64,000 bases of DNA, taken from contig JAHCMI010000038.1 in NCBI GenBank assembly GCA_019192545.1, positions 18,477 through 82,476 of the forward strand, written 5' to 3'. Below are positions 62,402-64,000 of the stretch, in pieces. A model generated the notes under the pieces. The model did no database searches and had not been told where the DNA came from. It saw only the letters and a list, made by a program, of their open reading frames with translations. The stretch's first letter is position 1. Each line of letters starts with the position of its first letter. The stretch comes from Rivularia sp. MS3. Its GTDB lineage: Bacteria > Cyanobacteriota > Cyanobacteriia > Cyanobacteriales > Nostocaceae. Made by a program: the position numbers and the translations under genes.

Positions 62402-63940
62402 GTGAAAAATTTTGATGTCATAGTCATTGGTAGTGGAATCGGGGGTTTAACTGCTGCTGCATTGCTCAGTCGATACGGCAAGCGGGTAATCGTCTGCGAA
62501 AGTCACACGGTAGCGGGTGGCGCTGCCCATAACTTCCGACGACAAGGATTTGAATTTGATTCTGGGCCTTCATTCTATTGTGGACTGAGTGACACTAGAA
62601 GTTTGAATCCTGTAAAACAAGTTCTAGATATTTTAGGAGAATCTCTCCAAACTGTACCTTATGACCCCCTCGGACACTATCATTTTCCTGAAGGTAGTTT
62701 TGCAGTTTACCGTAATTACCAACGCTATCGGCAAGAAGTAGCTCAAATTACACCCCAAGGAGCAAGGGAGTTAGCAGAATTTGAAAAGCGTTTGCTACCG
62801 CTCTACGATGCTATGAAGGGTATTCCCACTTTGGCTTTGCGGGGTGATTTTCAGTTAATTCCGATTTTACTAGGACGTTATTTACCGTCTCTGTGGAAAA
62901 TGCTTCCCAATTTACCTTTGGTGCAAAGTTCCGTAGGCAAAGTAATGGATAGCACACTCAAAGATTCTTGGGTAAGACGGTTAATCGACTTGGAATGCTT
63001 TTTGCTTTCGGGTTTAAAAGCTAGCGGTACTATTGCTCCGGAAGTCGCTTTTATGTTGGGGGAGCGTTCTAATACTACAATTGAATATCCTTTAGGGGGT
63101 AGCGGTGCAATTATAAATGCTTTAGTAAATGGGTTGAAAAAATGGGGTGGGGAATTACGTTTGGGCACTCATGTAGAGCAAATTATTGTTGAAAACAATC
63201 AAGCTACCGGCGTGCGTTTATCCCCCCAGCCCTCCTTAAAAAATGGGGGTGAAGAAGAAGTTATCAAAGCTCCCGTGGTAATTTCCAACGCCACAATTTG
63301 GGATACTTATACTAAATTGCTACTTCCCCAAGATTTACCGGCATCTTATCGTCAAGCAGCTTTGAATACTCCTGCTGTAGAAAGCTTTATGCATTTACAT
63401 TTGGGTTTTCGGGGTGAAGGTTTAGAAAATTTGACGGGACATCATGTTGTAGTTCACGATTCCGGGCAGGATATTACGGTACCGGGAAATACCTGCATGA
63501 TATCGATTCCTACTGTCTGGGATAGTTCTTTAGCACCAAAAAATCATCATGTAGTTCACGCTTATACTTTAGAACCATTTGCAGGATGGGAAAAAAACCA
63601 AGGTTACGAACACAAGAAGAAGCAAAAAGCGCAAACTTTATACCGAGCTATAGAAAAAGTAGTTCCCGACATTAGAGAGCGTGTAGTTTTGGAACTTATC
63701 GGTACGCCATTAACTCATGCCGGTTATTTAAGAAGATATCAAGGAACTTATGGCCCTGCAATTGCCGCTGGTAAGGGAATGTTTCCCAACCAAAATACAC
63801 CGATAAAAGGATTGTATCGGGTTGGAGATAGTACAATGCCCGGAATTGGAGTTCCCGCCGTCGCTGCTAGCGGTATTCTATGCGCGAATTCCTTAGTAAA
63901 ACCTTCCCAGGTGATGGAACTTGTGGAATCGTTAAATTGA
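62402..63940 (+). CDS. CRTISO-like FAD-dependent oxidoreductase
   Basis: 512 residues starting at GTG, which gives the family N-terminus KNFDVIVIGSGIGGLTAA (dinucleotide-binding GxGxxG) at residue 2. Next come VCESHTVAGGAAHNFRRQGF and DSGPSFYCGLSD, features of the phytoene desaturase/carotenoid isomerase superfamily. The C-terminal FAD motif is GLYRVGDSTMPGIGVPAVAA. The length fits CRTISO/CrtH-like or CrtO-like enzymes. It may isomerise or desaturate carotenoids, but a retinol-saturase-like role cannot be excluded. No other carotenoid gene is nearby. Confidence 0.83.
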   Translation: MKNFDVIVIGSGIGGLTAAALLSRYGKRVIVCESHTVAGGAAHNFRRQGFEFDSGPSFYCGLSDTRSLNPVKQVLDILGESLQTVPYDPLGHYHFPEGSFAVYRNYQRYRQEVAQITPQGARELAEFEKRLLPLYDAMKGIPTLALRGDFQLIPILLGRYLPSLWKMLPNLPLVQSSVGKVMDSTLKDSWVRRLIDLECFLLSGLKASGTIAPEVAFMLGERSNTTIEYPLGGSGAIINALVNGLKKWGGELRLGTHVEQIIVENNQATGVRLSPQPSLKNGGEEEVIKAPVVISNATIWDTYTKLLLPQDLPASYRQAALNTPAVESFMHLHLGFRGEGLENLTGHHVVVHDSGQDITVPGNTCMISIPTVWDSSLAPKNHHVVHAYTLEPFAGWEKNQGYEHKKKQKAQTLYRAIEKVVPDIRERVVLELIGTPLTHAGYLRRYQGTYGPAIAAGKGMFPNQNTPIKGLYRVGDSTMPGIGVPAVAASGILCANSLVKPSQVMELVESLN

Positions 63941-63950
63941 TAATTAACTA

Positions 63951-64000
63951 GTAGTCTGTCCCGTTAGTTTTGATGGGCATATCGTAAATATAAAAAATAT
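63951..64000. mobile_element. Start of a MITE-like element, cut by the window edge
   Basis: TAGTAGTCTGTCCCGTTAG followed by TTTTGATGGGCATATCG resembles the ends of the elements at 54426-54573 and 37011-37118. The other end lies outside the window. Confidence 0.45.

Overview
The window is cyanobacterial, most likely from a filamentous, multicellular genus of the Nostocales (Rivularia/Calothrix-like; the genus is inference). The DNA is AT-rich. I count about fifteen copies of the HIP1 octamer GCGATCGC, against roughly one expected by chance. Intergenic DNA is full of the short heptameric repeats typical of this group. Gene families that are mostly cyanobacterial (DUF1822, DUF3288, DUF4912, DUF4347/CSLREA, PEP-CTERM, orthocaspase-WD40) are also present. 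I saw no rRNA, tRNA, CRISPR array, phage module or intact transposase.

Layout. 1-4.5 kb: RbgA/YlqF GTPase, a VanZ-LamG membrane protein and an FHA-GAF adenylate cyclase. 5.6-8.7 kb: a semialdehyde dehydrogenase plus ThDP decarboxylase pair that matches the cyanobacterial bypass closing the TCA cycle. 9-12.8 kb: a TPR protein and small membrane or secreted proteins. 12.8-17.7 kb: a 1633-residue caspase-STAND-WD40 protein. 17.8-20.7 kb: two secreted proteins around an ankyrin protein. 21-25 kb: a sigma factor with its DUF1822 partner, and an oxidoreductase. 25-29 kb: aspartic protease, acyltransferase, macrodomain, sulfotransferase and a small unknown protein. 29.6-36 kb: EF-G paralogue, K+ channel, TerB-like protein, L,D-transpeptidase lipoprotein, phosphoesterase. 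36.4-42 kb: degenerate response regulator, HtrA-like pseudoprotease, PEP-CTERM protein and a cluster of secreted proteins. 42.6-49 kb: vMAP-like/NB-ARC protein, a giant beta-helix surface protein, Hsp20. 49.7-57.2 kb: PstS-like/DUF4912 giant protein and an 842-residue XRE-headed protein. 57.6-64 kb: small proteins, an MlaD/MlaF lipid-transport pair and a CRTISO-like flavoenzyme.

The genes are mostly single transcription units. Clear co-transcription candidates are the dehydrogenase/decarboxylase pair, sigma factor/DUF1822, the secreted-protein cluster at 40.1-41.8 kb (with translational coupling) and MlaF/MlaD.

The most interesting structure is in what the genes do not explain. (i) Several families of non-autonomous, MITE-like inverted-repeat elements are present. 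One has a clean 11-bp target duplication, and one supplies the stop codon of the XRE-headed gene. (ii) Short heptameric repeats encode the last residues and stop codons of at least five unrelated genes. (iii) The caspase-WD40 protein carries what looks like a second, inactivated caspase domain and one collapsed WD40 blade. (iv) Two regulators or enzymes have lost key residues: the HtrA-like protein lacks the catalytic His and Ser, and the LuxR-type regulator lacks the receiver acidic pair.
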